From Gordonia sp. PDNC005 (GTDB lineage Bacteria; Actinomycetota; Actinomycetes; Mycobacteriales; Mycobacteriaceae): DNA of 64,000 bases. The notes under the pieces were generated by a model. That model saw only the letters and a program-made list of their open reading frames with translations, was not told the origin of the DNA and ran no database searches. The stretch lies in the NCBI RefSeq assembly GCF_016919385.1, contig NZ_CP070351.1, forward strand, positions 3,472,001-3,536,000, written 5' to 3'. The translations under genes and the position numbers were made by a program. Below are positions 8,352-16,682 of this stretch, piece by piece; the first letter of the stretch is position 1; every line of letters starts with the position of its first letter.

Positions 8352-11300
8352 ATGACGACGACCACGGTTGTGATCGGATCGATTGCGGTTCTGATCAGCA
8401 TCGCCTGCTGGGGATCATTCCTCCGCGGCGTGACCAACATGGCACGCACGATCTTCCAAGGGCAGAAGGTCGACTCGGGACGCTTCGCGTACCCGGGCAA
8501 GCGCCTGTACACGATGCTCAAGGAGTTCATCGCGCACACGCGCATGGTGAAGTTCCGGACAGTCGGTGTGGCGCACTGGCTCGTGATGATCGGCTTCCTC
8601 GGCGGCTTCCTGCTCTTCTTCGAGGCATACGGGCAGTCGATCAACCCCGAGTTCCACTGGCCGATTTTCGGCAACACCTTCGGCTGGCACCTCTGGGACG
8701 AGATCCTCGGCATCGGCACCGTCGTCGGCATCGTGACGCTGATCGTCATCCGCCAGATCAATCACCCGCGCATCCCGGGTCGTCTCTCGCGCTTCAGCGG
8801 CTCGCGCTTCGCCCCCGCCTACATCATCGAGAGCATCGTGCTCGTCGAAGGCCTGGGCATGATCTTCGTCAAGGCAGGCAAGATCGCCACGTACGGTCAC
8901 GCGAACGCAGGGTCGGACTTCTTCACCATGCAGGTCGCCAAACTCCTGCCGTCGAGCGCGCTGATGGTGGCGCTCTTCGCCGTCGTCAAGCTCCTGTCGG
9001 GCAGCTTGTTCCTGCTGCTGGTGGGCCTGAACCTCAACTGGGGTGTCGCGTGGCACCGCTTCGCCGCGTTCCCCAACATCTTCTTCAAGCGCGAGGCCGA
9101 CGGTGGCGTCGCCCTCGGTGCGGCCAAGCCGATGATGAGCCAGGGCCAGGTTCTGGACATGGAGACCGCCGACCCCGACGTCGACGCGTTCGGCGCGGGC
9201 AAGATCGAAGACTTCAGCTGGAAGGGCTGGCTCGACTTCACGACCTGTACGGAGTGTGGCCGCTGCCAGAGCCAGTGCCCGGCCTGGAACACGGGTAAGC
9301 CACTGTCGCCGAAGCTGATGATCATGTCGCTGCGCGACCACGCGTACGCCAAGGCTCCGTACCTGCTCGCAGGCGGCAGCAAGGACATGAGCGGCGATGA
9401 GGTCGGTCTCGTGGACGCCGACGGCAACGTAGACGAAGCGAAGCTGAACGCGATCCCCGAAGCCGCCCGCCTCGAAGCCGAGCGCAAGCTCGTCGGCGAG
9501 TCGCTCGGCGACGATCCGACCGGCGCTGTCATCGACGCGGAAGCGCTGTGGAGCTGCACCACGTGTGGCGCCTGCGTCGAGCAGTGCCCCGTCGACATCG
9601 AGCACGTCGACCACTTCATCGACATGCGCCGCTACCAGGTGCTCATCGAGTCGGACTTCCCGTCCGAGCTCGCGGGCATGTTCAAGAACCTCGAGAACAA
9701 GGGCAATCCCTGGGGCCAGAACTCGTCGGCGCGCACCGCGTGGATCGACGAGATGGACATCAACATCCCGGTGTACGGCAAGGACGTCGAGTCGTTCGAG
9801 GGCTACGAGTACCTCTTCTGGGTCGGTTGCGCCGGCGCATACGAGGACCGCGCGAAGAAGACCACCAAGGCGGTGGCCGAACTCCTCGACATCGCCGCTG
9901 TCGACTTCCTGGTCCTCGGCGAGGGCGAGACCTGTACCGGCGACTCCGCTCGCCGCGCGGGCAACGAGTTCCTTTTCCAGATGCTGGCGCAGCAGAACAT
10001 CGAAACGTTCAACGAGCTCTTCGCGACTGCCCCGACTCAGCGCAAGAAGATCGTCGTCACCTGTGCACACTGCTTCAACGCACTCGGCAACGAATACCCG
10101 CAGGTCGGCGGCGACTACGAGGTGGTTCACCACACGCAACTGCTGAACCGCCTGGTGCGCGAGAAGCGCCTCGTCCCGGTGGCCCCGATCGGCGGCGGCG
10201 AAGCCGTCACGTACCACGACCCCTGCTACCTGGGCCGTCACAACAAGGTTTACGACGCTCCGCGTGAGCTGATGGACGCAGCCGGCGGCCAGCTCGCCGA
10301 GATGCCGCGTCACGGTGAACGTTCCATGTGTTGTGGCGCCGGTGGTGCTCGCATGTGGATGGAAGAGCAGATCGGCAAGCGCATCAACGTCGACCGCGTC
10401 GACGAAGCGCTCGACACGCTCACCGCCGCACCTGCGGGTGAGACGACCAAGAAGATCGCGACCGGCTGCCCGTTCTGCCGCGTGATGCTGACCGACGGCG
10501 TGACCGCCCAGCTCAGTGGCACCGAGGACGAGGGCAAGGTCGAGGTCGTCGACGTCGCGCAGATGATTCTCGAGGGCGTCAACCGCGGCCGCGAGCAGGT
10601 CAAGCGTGGAGGTCAGTTCCTCGGCCCGATCCCCGTCGCCGCGCCTGTCGCCGAGGCTCCGGCCGCATCCGCTCCCGCCGCCAAGCCGGCCGCCGCCGCT
10701 CCGGCAGCGGCCAAGCCCGCGGCAGCTCCGGCGGCCGGCGGCCTCGCTCCTGCGGGCGGCCTGAAGAAGCCGGGCGGCCTCAAGAAGCCCGGCGGCGCAC
10801 CCAAGCCGGGCGGAGCGACGGCCGCTGCACCTGCGGCACCTGCGGCCGGTGGACTCACCATGGGCGGCGGACTCAAGAAGCCGGGCGGCCTCAAGAAGCC
10901 CGGCGGCGCACCCAAGCCGGGTGGAGCGGCGGCCGCCCCGGTCGCCCCCGCTGCCGAGTCTGCACCCGCAGCCACCGCAGCGACCGAGGGCAAGGCAAAG
11001 GGCTTCGGCATGGCCGGAGGGTTGAAGAAGCCGGGCGCCAAGAAGCCCGGTTCAGCAGCCTCTGCCGCCGCACCGGCCCCGACAGCTCCCGCCGCCGAGC
11101 CCGCAGCAACTGAGCCTGCCACCGACGCCGCGATGACTGAAGGAACCGAGGGCAAGGCCAAGGGCTTCGGCATGGCGGGTGGATTGAAGAAGCCGGGCGC
11201 CAAGAAGCCCGGTTCGGCGGCCCCTGCCGCCGCACCGGCTCCGGCCGCACCTGTTGCCGAGCCCACGGCATCCGAGCCGGTCGCCGATGCTCCGACGCCG

Positions 11301-11612
11301 GAAGCGTCTGTCGCACCGTCGGCCGCCGCAGTGACCGAAGGGACCGAAGGCAAAGCCAAGGGCTTCGGCATGGCAGGCGGACTCAAGAAGCCAGGCGCCA
11401 AGAAGCCCGGCGCTGCTGCACCCGTCGCGGTATCGGCAGCCGAGCCCGACGCAGTCGTTGAGAAGACACCGACGGCGGACGAGTCCCCGGCAGCGGACGA
11501 GACCCCAGCGGCAACCCCGGCAACCGATTCGCGAACGATCACCGAGACAGGTGCGTCGAAGGCGAAGGGGTTCGGGATCGCAGCCGGAAAGAAGCGTCCC
11601 GGCGGCAAGTGA
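8352..11612 (+). CDS. Membrane Fe-S reductase with two CCG domains and a KKPG-repeat tail (Rv0338c-like)
   Basis: The protein has 1086 residues. Residues 1-240 form about six membrane segments. Two 4Fe-4S ferredoxin clusters follow: CTECGRCQSQCP near 298 and CTTCGACVEQCP near 401. Then come two heterodisulfide-reductase CCG domains (WVGCAG, CAHCFNALG, YHDPCYLGRHN, CCGAGGARMW, TGCPFCRVML). It should move electrons between a membrane quinone and a thiol/disulfide or flavoprotein partner. Mycobacterium has the homologue Rv0338c next to aspC, as found 5 kb away here. From residue 755 on, about 330 residues are low-complexity Ala/Pro with repeated GGLKKPGG and EGKAKGFGMAGGLKKPG units, making the protein longer than my recollection of the mycobacterial homologue (about 880). 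Confidence 0.88.
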   Translation: MTTTTVVIGSIAVLISIACWGSFLRGVTNMARTIFQGQKVDSGRFAYPGKRLYTMLKEFIAHTRMVKFRTVGVAHWLVMIGFLGGFLLFFEAYGQSINPEFHWPIFGNTFGWHLWDEILGIGTVVGIVTLIVIRQINHPRIPGRLSRFSGSRFAPAYIIESIVLVEGLGMIFVKAGKIATYGHANAGSDFFTMQVAKLLPSSALMVALFAVVKLLSGSLFLLLVGLNLNWGVAWHRFAAFPNIFFKREADGGVALGAAKPMMSQGQVLDMETADPDVDAFGAGKIEDFSWKGWLDFTTCTECGRCQSQCPAWNTGKPLSPKLMIMSLRDHAYAKAPYLLAGGSKDMSGDEVGLVDADGNVDEAKLNAIPEAARLEAERKLVGESLGDDPTGAVIDAEALWSCTTCGACVEQCPVDIEHVDHFIDMRRYQVLIESDFPSELAGMFKNLENKGNPWGQNSSARTAWIDEMDINIPVYGKDVESFEGYEYLFWVGCAGAYEDRAKKTTKAVAELLDIAAVDFLVLGEGETCTGDSARRAGNEFLFQMLAQQNIETFNELFATAPTQRKKIVVTCAHCFNALGNEYPQVGGDYEVVHHTQLLNRLVREKRLVPVAPIGGGEAVTYHDPCYLGRHNKVYDAPRELMDAAGGQLAEMPRHGERSMCCGAGGARMWMEEQIGKRINVDRVDEALDTLTAAPAGETTKKIATGCPFCRVMLTDGVTAQLSGTEDEGKVEVVDVAQMILEGVNRGREQVKRGGQFLGPIPVAAPVAEAPAASAPAAKPAAAAPAAAKPAAAPAAGGLAPAGGLKKPGGLKKPGGAPKPGGATAAAPAAPAAGGLTMGGGLKKPGGLKKPGGAPKPGGAAAAPVAPAAESAPAATAATEGKAKGFGMAGGLKKPGAKKPGSAASAAAPAPTAPAAEPAATEPATDAAMTEGTEGKAKGFGMAGGLKKPGAKKPGSAAPAAAPAPAAPVAEPTASEPVADAPTPEASVAPSAAAVTEGTEGKAKGFGMAGGLKKPGAKKPGAAAPVAVSAAEPDAVVEKTPTADESPAADETPAATPATDSRTITETGASKAKGFGIAAGKKRPGGK
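10756..11611 (+). repeat. In-frame tandem repeats encoding the KKPG / KAKGFG tail
   Basis: Two near-identical 60-bp blocks (about 10756-10817 and 10865-10926) encode GGLKKPGGLKKPGGAPKPGG. Three blocks (about 10985, 11147 and 11342) encode EGKAKGFGMAGGLKKPGAKKPG. A fourth degenerate copy, SKAKGFGIAAGKKRPGGK, forms the C-terminus. Ala/Pro/Glu spacers separate the blocks. The DNA similarity between blocks suggests recent expansion. Confidence 0.85.
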
Positions 11613-11624
11613 TTCGTTAGGAGA

Positions 11625-11658
11625 ACGGCCCGGAAGCACTCGCTTCCGGGCCGTTTTT
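11625..11658 (+). terminator. Intrinsic terminator of the Fe-S reductase gene
   Basis: A 13-bp perfect stem (11625-11637 / 11642-11653 plus T) with loop ACTC is followed by TTTTT. This is one of the few classical U-tract terminators in the window. The rest of the gap to 11905 holds only a weak GTGTGCC/GGCACAC inverted repeat (11747-11775) and the promoter of the next gene. Confidence 0.85.
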
Positions 11659-11905
11659 CGTGCGCGTCTATCAGGATGAATTCGTTCGATCGATCGACAG
11701 TCATTCCCAAGCGGAAATGTGCCGTGCGCCACTCATGAAGTTGAATGTGTGCCGACTTTCAGCAAATTGGCACACGGTTGTGTCAGATGATCACTCCAGT
11801 CACATGCGCACCAGCACTGGTCGCCGAGTGTCTTAGATTCGCCTCAGCAATGCCCGGATCGACATCCTCCTGTCGAATTCGACCGCACGACGAAGGGGAA
11901 GCTTC

Positions 11906-13837
11906 ATGTTCAGCCGCAAGAGTGCGGCGACCGTCGCGACGATCGCCACGGCGGTCGGTTCGCTGGTCGCGTTCGCACCCGCATCACCCGCGTCCGCCGC
12001 GGACGTCATAACCACAACCGCGTTCTCACACGCCTGCGCCGTCGACGGGTCGTTCTCCGACTGGACAACGAACTACAACGACACCATGGTCGTGAGTGCG
12101 CCTGCCACCGTCGCTCCGGGCGAACAGTTCACCATCAAGATGCAGGCCGGCTCGCTGGTGATGCCCGATGCCAACATCGGCCGCCTGAAGTACGACTTCA
12201 AGGTCCCGACCGGCGTCACCATGGAATCCGCCACCATCGTCCCCGGCACAGCCGTCGGCCTCAGTGGTCAGACTCCGACACTGTTCCGAGTGAACTCAGC
12301 CGGCCAGGTCGACCCAGCCGGCGAGTACCTTCGGATCACCGGCGATGGTCACCTGACTATCAACAACGGCCCCAACGGCAAGGACAACGATCCCGGCAAG
12401 GGACTCCAGGCAAACAAGAACGTCCAGTGGAAGACACCGCAGATCGCGATCGTCGTGAAGGCCTCGATGACCGAGGGCACCCACATCAAGACCGGCATCC
12501 GCACCGGTGACGACTCTGCAGCGATCAAGGCCAACGAGACGAGCATCAGCTTCGGCGACACCCGCAATCTCGTCGACAAGACCGCGACATACTGTGTCGC
12601 AGCGGGCGACGGACGCGGAGCGCTGTCGGACACCGAAGTCATCGACCCGGCCATCCGAACCTCGGTTTCGCTCGATGTCCCGGACAACGCAGGCGTCGGC
12701 CAGGAAGTTGCCCTCAAGGCCACTCTGGACCCCGCCAGCGCCGAGGGCAAAGTCCAGTTCAAAGACGGCGCTGACGACATCGGCGGGCCGGTGACCGTCC
12801 ACAACGGTGTCGCGACTCTCGATCACACTTTCACCACACGCGGCGACCATGACATCAAGGCCGTCTTCACCGCCGATGCGGGCTTCCGCGACGCCTCGTC
12901 CACCGTCAAGACAGTGACCGTGAAAACTGCGACCACCACAACGCTCACCGCACCGGCAACCGCTCGCGTCGGGGAAGACGTCGAGTTCACAGCGAACGTC
13001 TCCCCCGACGAAGCGACCGGCACCGTTCAGTTCAAGGAAGGCGCGACCGACCTTGGCGCGCCGGTACCCGTCGTCGACGGCAAGGCGACGATCACCCGCA
13101 AGTACGACGAGGCCGGCAGTCACACGATCAAGGCAGTCTTCAACGCCTCGGGCCACTTCGCCGACTCCGAATCGGACGCCAAGACCACCACCGTCAAGGA
13201 CGCCGACTTCTCGACCACCGCAGTCGTCATCGATCCGACGGACGCCGTGACCGGCGAGTCCACCGCGCTGCGCGCCACGGTCCGCCCGATTCCCGACGGC
13301 GGCGAGGTCGAGTTCTTCGTCGATGGCACGTCGGTCGGCAAGGCTGATGTCGGCACCGGCGACGGTGTCGCCGTCCTGGCCCACACATTCACCACCGCGG
13401 GCTCGGCATCTGTGACCGCGAAGTATCTCGGAGCAGACGGCTTCGCCGCCTCCGGAGAGTCGGCGCCCCGCACGGTGACCGTCCGCAACCCGGACACCCG
13501 CACCGACTCGAGCACCTCGCTGACCGTCGCGGGCGCGCCCAATGTCGGCAAGACTGCGACGTTCACCGCTCGTGTCACGCCCGGCACCGCAGGAGGAAAG
13601 GTCCAGTTCCGCGTCGGAACCACCGAGGTCGGTGCACCGGTCGACGTCGTCAACGGCGTCGCAACCCTCACCCACACGTTCAATGCCGAAGGCACTTTCG
13701 CGATCACCGCGGAGTACCTGGGCGACGACAACAACCGCGGCTCCGAGTCGGGCCCGACCGTCGTCAAGGTGACCACCGCGTCCACTCCGGTCGATCCGGG
13801 CGGCAACGGCTCGCTCTCCAACATCTTCGGCAGTTAG
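11906..13837 (+). CDS. Secreted protein with four Ig-like (Big_3_5) repeats
   Basis: The protein has 643 residues with a signal peptide (residues 1-31, ending ASAADV). An N-terminal domain (about 35-240) contains PATVAPGEQFTIKMQAG and VPGTAVGLSGQTPTLFRVN blocks. Four Ig-like repeats of about 90 residues follow, each with the pattern GxxVxFxA.VxP..A.GxVQFKxG....G.PVxVxNGxAxLxHxF...G.H.IxAxF. The C-terminus is GGNGSLSNIFGS. There is no LPxTG or membrane anchor. Such repeats occur in surface or matrix proteins that bind or space out other domains. It is followed after 26 bp by a diverged duplicate with the same architecture and C-terminal motif. Confidence 0.85.
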   Translation: MFSRKSAATVATIATAVGSLVAFAPASPASAADVITTTAFSHACAVDGSFSDWTTNYNDTMVVSAPATVAPGEQFTIKMQAGSLVMPDANIGRLKYDFKVPTGVTMESATIVPGTAVGLSGQTPTLFRVNSAGQVDPAGEYLRITGDGHLTINNGPNGKDNDPGKGLQANKNVQWKTPQIAIVVKASMTEGTHIKTGIRTGDDSAAIKANETSISFGDTRNLVDKTATYCVAAGDGRGALSDTEVIDPAIRTSVSLDVPDNAGVGQEVALKATLDPASAEGKVQFKDGADDIGGPVTVHNGVATLDHTFTTRGDHDIKAVFTADAGFRDASSTVKTVTVKTATTTTLTAPATARVGEDVEFTANVSPDEATGTVQFKEGATDLGAPVPVVDGKATITRKYDEAGSHTIKAVFNASGHFADSESDAKTTTVKDADFSTTAVVIDPTDAVTGESTALRATVRPIPDGGEVEFFVDGTSVGKADVGTGDGVAVLAHTFTTAGSASVTAKYLGADGFAASGESAPRTVTVRNPDTRTDSSTSLTVAGAPNVGKTATFTARVTPGTAGGKVQFRVGTTEVGAPVDVVNGVATLTHTFNAEGTFAITAEYLGDDNNRGSESGPTVVKVTTASTPVDPGGNGSLSNIFGS

Positions 13838-13863
13838 CCGACACCTTCCACTAGGAGATTCTC

Positions 13864-15606
13864 GTGCAGAAGAGAACCCGCCGACTCGTCACGATCGGCG
13901 CAGTAACCCTCGCCGGGCTCACGGTCGTGCCGACTGTGCCCGCGAACGCAGAAACCACCACCACCGTCTTCGACGTCATGTGCAAGGCGACGCCGTCGTC
14001 GTCCCTGGCAGGCGGACCACAGAACATCGGCAACCCCGGGGCACCGATCGAGGTGACCGCACCGGCAACCGTCGAACCCGGCCAAGAGTTCGACGTGATC
14101 ATCGCGCCGCCGCCGATCACGATTCCGAACGGGATCACCGCGTCCGGGATCACGGCGACTGTCAAAGAGTCGTCTCGCATCAAGATCGACGTGATGGTGC
14201 CGGACAACGCTCAGTTCCTCGGCGCCGACGTGATTCCGGGGACCAGCATCGGCCTCAGCGGTGTCGCGCCGAACATGCTGCGGGTCAACGAGTCGGGGAA
14301 TGTCGATCCCAACGGATCGATCATCCGACTGTCGGGCAACAACCAGACGATCGGCAACGGCCCCAGCTCCAACAAGAGCTCGTCGGGCGGCATCGTCGCC
14401 AAGAACGTCGGCGGCAGCGGCGACTCGACGACCTTCAAACTCCCCCAGGTCAAAGCGCGGCTGAAGGCCGGCCCCTCCGGTCAGATCAGTCTGAAGCTCC
14501 GCACCGCGGGTAGCGCGGGCGACTTCGGCAACGACGCCAACCCGATCACCCTTCTCCCGCAGGCCACCGCGCCACTGGTCGGGACGATCTGGGCTCCGGC
14601 GCAGTGCACACCGCGCACCACAGCAGACGGCCCACTGAACAACGGTGCAGGTCCGCTCGCGACAGTGAACATCGAACAAGCCGACAAGGCCACGACGACA
14701 ACTCTCGCCGTGCCCGGAACAGTCAAGAACGGCGACACCGCCACACTGACCGCGAACGTCGCACCCGCGGCGAACGGCGGGACCGTGCAGTTCTCGCTGA
14801 ACGGCGACGACCTCGGCGCGCCGGTCGACGTCGAGAACGGCACGGCCTCGATCGAGCACAAGTTCGAGACCGACGGCGATTTCGACGTGAAGGCCGTCTT
14901 CTCCGGGACGAACGGTTTTGAGGGCTCCACGTCTGGCACGAAGACGATCAAGGTCACGACCGACGACGTCGCCACCACGGTCCGCACCACCGGCCCCAAC
15001 GACGCGTACGTCGACGAGGACGTCAACCTGACCGCCCAGGTCACCCCTGCTGTCCAAGGCGGCACAGTCACGTTCACCGTGGACGGCGCTCCCGGCCCGA
15101 CTGCGAACGTCGGGTCCGACGGAACAGCCGTCGCGCCGTACAAGTTCACGACGCCGGGCACACACCGAGTGCTGGCCCGCTACTCGGGCCGTGCGGGTGT
15201 CGCCGGCTCGGTCGCCCCGATGTTCCCAGTCAGCGTGACGACTGCACCCGCGGCCGCCGTCTCGACCACGACCACACTGGCTCCGGTCGGCACGGTCAAC
15301 AAGGGCGAGTCGGTGACCCTGAAGGCCACCGTCGATCCGTCGAACGCGAACGGCACCGTTCAGTTCAAGATCGGTGACGATCCGATCGGACGCCCGGTCC
15401 GTGTTGTCAACGGCGTCGCGACTCTGACCACGACGTTCGCCACCGGCGGCACGTTCGCGATCAGTGCTCAGTTCAAGGCGGACAACGGGTTCATCGACTC
15501 GGCGTCTGATCCCCAGACCCTGACCGTTCCCGGCGGCCAGGATCCGACCGATCCGGGTACCAACCCCGGCGGAAACGGTTCGCTGGACAGCATCTTCGGC
15601 AGCTGA
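13864..15606 (+). CDS. Secreted protein with three Ig-like repeats (tandem duplicate)
   Basis: The protein has 580 residues, a GTG start and a signal peptide ending near PANAET. The N-terminal domain (about 30-270) matches that of the upstream gene at PATVEPGQEFDVII and VIPGTSIGLSGVAPNMLRVN but has a different Ser/Gly-rich centre (NNQTIGNGPSSNKSSSGG). Three Ig-like repeats follow, then the C-terminus GGNGSLDSIFGS, nearly the same as in the upstream copy. The 26-bp spacing and the strong hairpin downstream indicate one two-gene transcript. Loss or gain of one Ig unit since duplication explains the length difference. Confidence 0.85.
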   Translation: MQKRTRRLVTIGAVTLAGLTVVPTVPANAETTTTVFDVMCKATPSSSLAGGPQNIGNPGAPIEVTAPATVEPGQEFDVIIAPPPITIPNGITASGITATVKESSRIKIDVMVPDNAQFLGADVIPGTSIGLSGVAPNMLRVNESGNVDPNGSIIRLSGNNQTIGNGPSSNKSSSGGIVAKNVGGSGDSTTFKLPQVKARLKAGPSGQISLKLRTAGSAGDFGNDANPITLLPQATAPLVGTIWAPAQCTPRTTADGPLNNGAGPLATVNIEQADKATTTTLAVPGTVKNGDTATLTANVAPAANGGTVQFSLNGDDLGAPVDVENGTASIEHKFETDGDFDVKAVFSGTNGFEGSTSGTKTIKVTTDDVATTVRTTGPNDAYVDEDVNLTAQVTPAVQGGTVTFTVDGAPGPTANVGSDGTAVAPYKFTTPGTHRVLARYSGRAGVAGSVAPMFPVSVTTAPAAAVSTTTTLAPVGTVNKGESVTLKATVDPSNANGTVQFKIGDDPIGRPVRVVNGVATLTTTFATGGTFAISAQFKADNGFIDSASDPQTLTVPGGQDPTDPGTNPGGNGSLDSIFGS

Positions 15607-15627
15607 TCCCCTCTGCTGAACCACTTC

Positions 15628-15659
15628 GGCCCCGACACCGTCGTCACGGTGTCGGGGCC
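15628..15659 (+). terminator. Hairpin terminator of the Ig-repeat operon
   Basis: A perfect 13-bp stem (15628-15640 / 15647-15659) with loop TCGTCA lies 22 bp after the stop codon. It has no U-tract. Confidence 0.75.
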
Positions 15660-15748
15660 GTCGTCGTGTCAGGACCGCAAACGTTGGCGGCTTTTCCGGT
15701 CCCACAGCCGTGTTATGTCTCAGGACATCGGCCCCACACCAAGAATCG

Positions 15749-15764
15749 CTGCCAACGTTGGCAG
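15749..15764. repeat. 16-bp perfect palindrome CTGCCAACGTTGGCAG
   Basis: The fully symmetric sequence abuts the stop codon of the minus-strand exonuclease gene. Its core CCAACGTTGG resembles LacI-family operators, and a half-site ACGTTGGC occurs at about 15682. Its location at gene ends rather than at a promoter leaves the role open. Confidence 0.45.
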
Positions 15765-16625
15765 TCAGTCGCGGTAGCGGACCGACAGCGGAGCGTGGTC
15801 AGACAACCGCGAGTCCGGTGAGTGCTCCTTGTCGACCCAGACGGCTTCCGCGCGTCGAGCGAGGGTCGGCGAAGCCAGCTGATGATCCACTCGCCAGCCG
15901 ACGTCCTTGCTGAACGACTCCCCGGCCCAACTCCACCAGGTCAGCGGTCCGGGACGGTCACCGTGCACCTGCCGGATCACGTCCACCAGACGCCGAGGCG
16001 ACAGTAACGATGAGAACCACTCGCGCTCCTCGGGCAGGAATCCCTCCATCTTCCGCGCCGCGCGCCAGTTGGTGACGTCGTGCTCCACGTGAGCGACATT
16101 GAAGTCGCCGATCAGCGTGAAATCGCGCCCGGCACGCGCTGCGGCCAGCCTGTTCCGATCGAGTTCGCGCGCGAAGCCTGCGAGGAATGCCATCTTTCGC
16201 TCGTACTTCGCACCGCCGTCCATCTCCGCCCGCATCCCGCCGGGGCGCTGAAGGTGCGCGGGGAGGCCGCCCTTCGGCAGGTAGAGGCAGGCGACGGTCA
16301 GCGGGCGGTCGGCGAGGTCGACCTCGATGTAGCGCCCGTGGCCGGCGTATGCACCGAGGCCACGGGCCTTCGGCGGACCGGTCGCCCATGACCGCACGGC
16401 GACCGGTTCGTGGCGAGTGAGCAGGCCGACGCCGTTCCGGCCGGGGATCGACCCGACGTCCACCGCCGCCGAGTACCCGCGGAACTCGCCGACCTCCGAT
16501 GCCGGGCAGCGCAACTCCTGAAGTCCGACGACGTCGGGCGAGCGGTCGGCCAGCCAGTCGTCGAACCCGCGGCGTCGCGCGGCCCTAATGCCGTTGACGT
16601 TGAACGAAGTGACAGTGAAACCCAC
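15765..16625 (-). CDS. xth: Exonuclease III / AP endonuclease (Xth family)
   Basis: The protein has about 286 residues of the EEP nuclease fold. It cuts abasic sites and removes 3' blocking groups in base-excision repair. Visible motifs are TVTSFNVNGIRA at the N-terminus, the metal-binding Glu in VVGLQELR, LIGDFNVAH, and the C-terminal SDHAPLSV. Both candidate starts are GTG (16640 and 16625). I prefer 16625 because the family begins just before the SFNVNG strand. It is divergent from the aminotransferase gene, 57 bp away. Confidence 0.88.
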   Translation of the reverse strand: MGFTVTSFNVNGIRAARRRGFDDWLADRSPDVVGLQELRCPASEVGEFRGYSAAVDVGSIPGRNGVGLLTRHEPVAVRSWATGPPKARGLGAYAGHGRYIEVDLADRPLTVACLYLPKGGLPAHLQRPGGMRAEMDGGAKYERKMAFLAGFARELDRNRLAAARAGRDFTLIGDFNVAHVEHDVTNWRAARKMEGFLPEEREWFSSLLSPRRLVDVIRQVHGDRPGPLTWWSWAGESFSKDVGWRVDHQLASPTLARRAEAVWVDKEHSPDSRLSDHAPLSVRYRD

Positions 16626-16682
16626 GCCACAACAATGCACGCTGGCTCATAATCGCTTGCCTGCGGCTGACAGAATGTACGC

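Noticed and set aside
8415..10313. 632-codon open frame opposite the Fe-S reductase
   Set aside because: It is a shadow of the high-GC plus-strand gene. Its product is Arg/Asp/Val-rich with no domain and no ribosome site, while the plus frame has complete Fe-S motifs.
10756..11420. CRISPR-like or satellite repeat
   Set aside because: The repeats stay in frame inside a coding gene, vary in length and have coding spacers, so they are protein repeats.
13834..15705. 623-codon open frame opposite the second Ig-repeat gene
   Set aside because: It mirrors the repeats of the real secreted protein, has no recognisable domain and would overlap the terminator hairpin.
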